DNA of 64,000 nucleotides. Origin: an uncultured Collinsella sp. (lineage in GTDB: Bacteria; Actinomycetota; Coriobacteriia; Coriobacteriales; Coriobacteriaceae). Below are positions 63,441 to 64,000 of the stretch, one piece after another (position 1 is the first letter of the stretch; each line of letters starts with the position of its first letter). Under the pieces are notes generated by a model. That model did no database searches. It saw only the letters and a program-made list of their open reading frames with translations, and was not told where the DNA came from. The stretch spans positions 6,000 through 69,999 of the forward strand of contig URYW01000003.1 in assembly GCA_900552145.1 (NCBI GenBank), given 5' to 3'. The position numbers were made by a program, and so were the translations under genes.

Positions 63441-63602
63441 CGCCACGAAACCGGCCCATCTACTACGTTTAACCCGATACCCCTGACCATAACCGCGTTT
63501 TACGAAAAACCGCAAGCGTTCTACCTGCGGTTTTTATTTCGCATTACTTGCCATGGTTGAGGGCAGCGGCTTAAACGTAGTAGATGGGCCCATTTCGTGG
63601 CA
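63441..63602. repeat. Beta palindrome, right of the surface protein gene
   Basis: Arms 63441-63472 and 63571-63602 share GGCCCATCTACTACGTTTAA with the left beta copy; the core has AAAACCGCAAGCGTTCTACC. About 225 bases upstream of the gene start. Confidence 0.87.
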
Positions 63603-63694
63603 GACGGGTCACGCGGCAGCCCTCGCAAGGCCAAAATGGTCCGTTTTCCTCCGTCCACGGGAGTTAAAGGGCTGTTACGGATATGGTGCTATTT

Positions 63695-63848
63695 CAAAAC
63701 TATGCCGGATTACGGGGCTAAAGTCGGGATCCTCATCCATACCTTCATTTTTTGAAAAACGGTAGGCTATCTACCTGCGGTTTTGTTTTTGCGATTTTCT
63801 GTATGGTCGGAGGTTCGCTATCCAGCCCCGTAATCCGGCATAGTTTTG
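63695..63848. repeat. Alpha palindrome, right of the surface protein gene
   Basis: Perfect 25-base arms (63695-63719 and 63824-63848) start CAAAACTATGCCGG like the left alpha copy but continue ATTACGGGGCT. The spacing to the beta copy is 92 bases, as on the left side. The stretch 63217-63923 holds only these repeats and control sites. Confidence 0.87.
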
Positions 63849-63879
63849 TTCACGGCGACCTAACCGCGCGTCTACGCGC

Positions 63880-63913
63880 GGGGCCGGTGGGGCATTTTTG
63901 CCCCACCGGCCCC
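63880..63913 (-). terminator. Terminator of the next gene to the right
   Basis: GGGGCCGGTGGGGCA and its perfect complement form a 15-base stem with a 4-base loop, ten bases after a minus-strand stop at 63924. Confidence 0.7.
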
Positions 63914-63923
63914 TATTCCAGCG

Positions 63924-64000
63924 CTATTCCGGCTTGGTTTCTACCGTGGGAGTCTTGTCCGCCGCAACCGGGGTGCGGGCGGTATCCATACTCAAGCAAT
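63924..64000 (-). CDS. C-terminal end of a minus-strand protein, cut by the window edge
   Basis: The frame ending in TAG at 63924-63926 gives a polar tail MDTARTPVAADKTPTVETKPE that looks like a disordered C-terminus. The next frame, with stop at 63913, is also open, so the choice is uncertain. Product unknown. Confidence 0.4.
   Translation of the reverse strand, partial: CLSMDTARTPVAADKTPTVETKPE

Overview
The window looks like a chromosome segment of a high-GC Gram-positive gut anaerobe of the Coriobacteriia, most likely Collinsella or a close relative. This is inferred from gene content and style: hyp hydrogenase maturation genes, several lactose/cellobiose-type and glucose-type PTS parts, a LuxR regulator fused to a membrane domain, an Mg2+-type NRAMP paralogue, sortase-anchored pilin-like repeats, and many long palindromic intergenic repeats. 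No rRNA, tRNA, CRISPR array, transposase or phage gene was recognised.

Layout. 1-3252: the end of hypF, then hypC, hypD and hypE (NiFe-hydrogenase maturation). 3376-10154: a beta-glucoside PTS module (HPr, 6-phospho-beta-glucosidase, IIA, IIC, IIB on the minus strand; a divergent PRD/EIIA activator on the plus strand). This module lies between the real 3' end of hypE and a second copy of that 3' end at 10156-10213. 10337-14701: gph-like phosphatase, a lipoprotein, glucose-type IIA, a SIS-only RpiR remnant and pyrE, with large structured repeats between them. 14823-17493: a membrane LuxR gene and a DUF4428 zinc-ribbon gene, each broken by one in-frame stop. 17518-21053: YdjG-like and YdjI-like (SPFH) proteins and a lipoprotein. 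21248-25247: a response regulator, histidine kinase and membrane sensor operon. 25383-29851: a second GH1 enzyme, an AAA ATPase held between duplicated repeats, a DUF4867 gene and luxS. 29955-34326: nucleoside hydrolase plus ribokinase, and a membrane acyltransferase. 34437-43670: a metal and envelope cluster (Mg2+-type NRAMP, a PRC/MgtE-N/CBS membrane protein, a degenerate polysaccharide deacetylase, PRC-barrel, YtxH, an unknown acidic protein, CNNM/CorC and TrhA). 43857-47212: a hydrolase, a DUF362 ferredoxin-like protein and a methyltransferase. 47332-56343: two ABC systems, the second divergent from a two-component system. 56917-63216: a 2099-residue vWA/pilin-repeat surface protein with an LPTTS anchor, bracketed by two pairs of palindromes.

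How the genes work together. Cellobiose-type disaccharides would enter through IICB/IIA, be phosphorylated through the co-encoded HPr, and be split by the GH1 enzyme under the divergent PRD activator. The NRAMP and CBS membrane proteins form a two-gene operon that probably handles Mg2+. Ribokinase and nucleoside hydrolase form a nucleoside salvage pair. The most unusual part is the intergenic DNA. Several repeat families keep a conserved core inside arms whose sequence changes from copy to copy but stays self-complementary. Two separate inserts sit next to duplicated gene 3' ends. All functions are read from sequence patterns without database searches.
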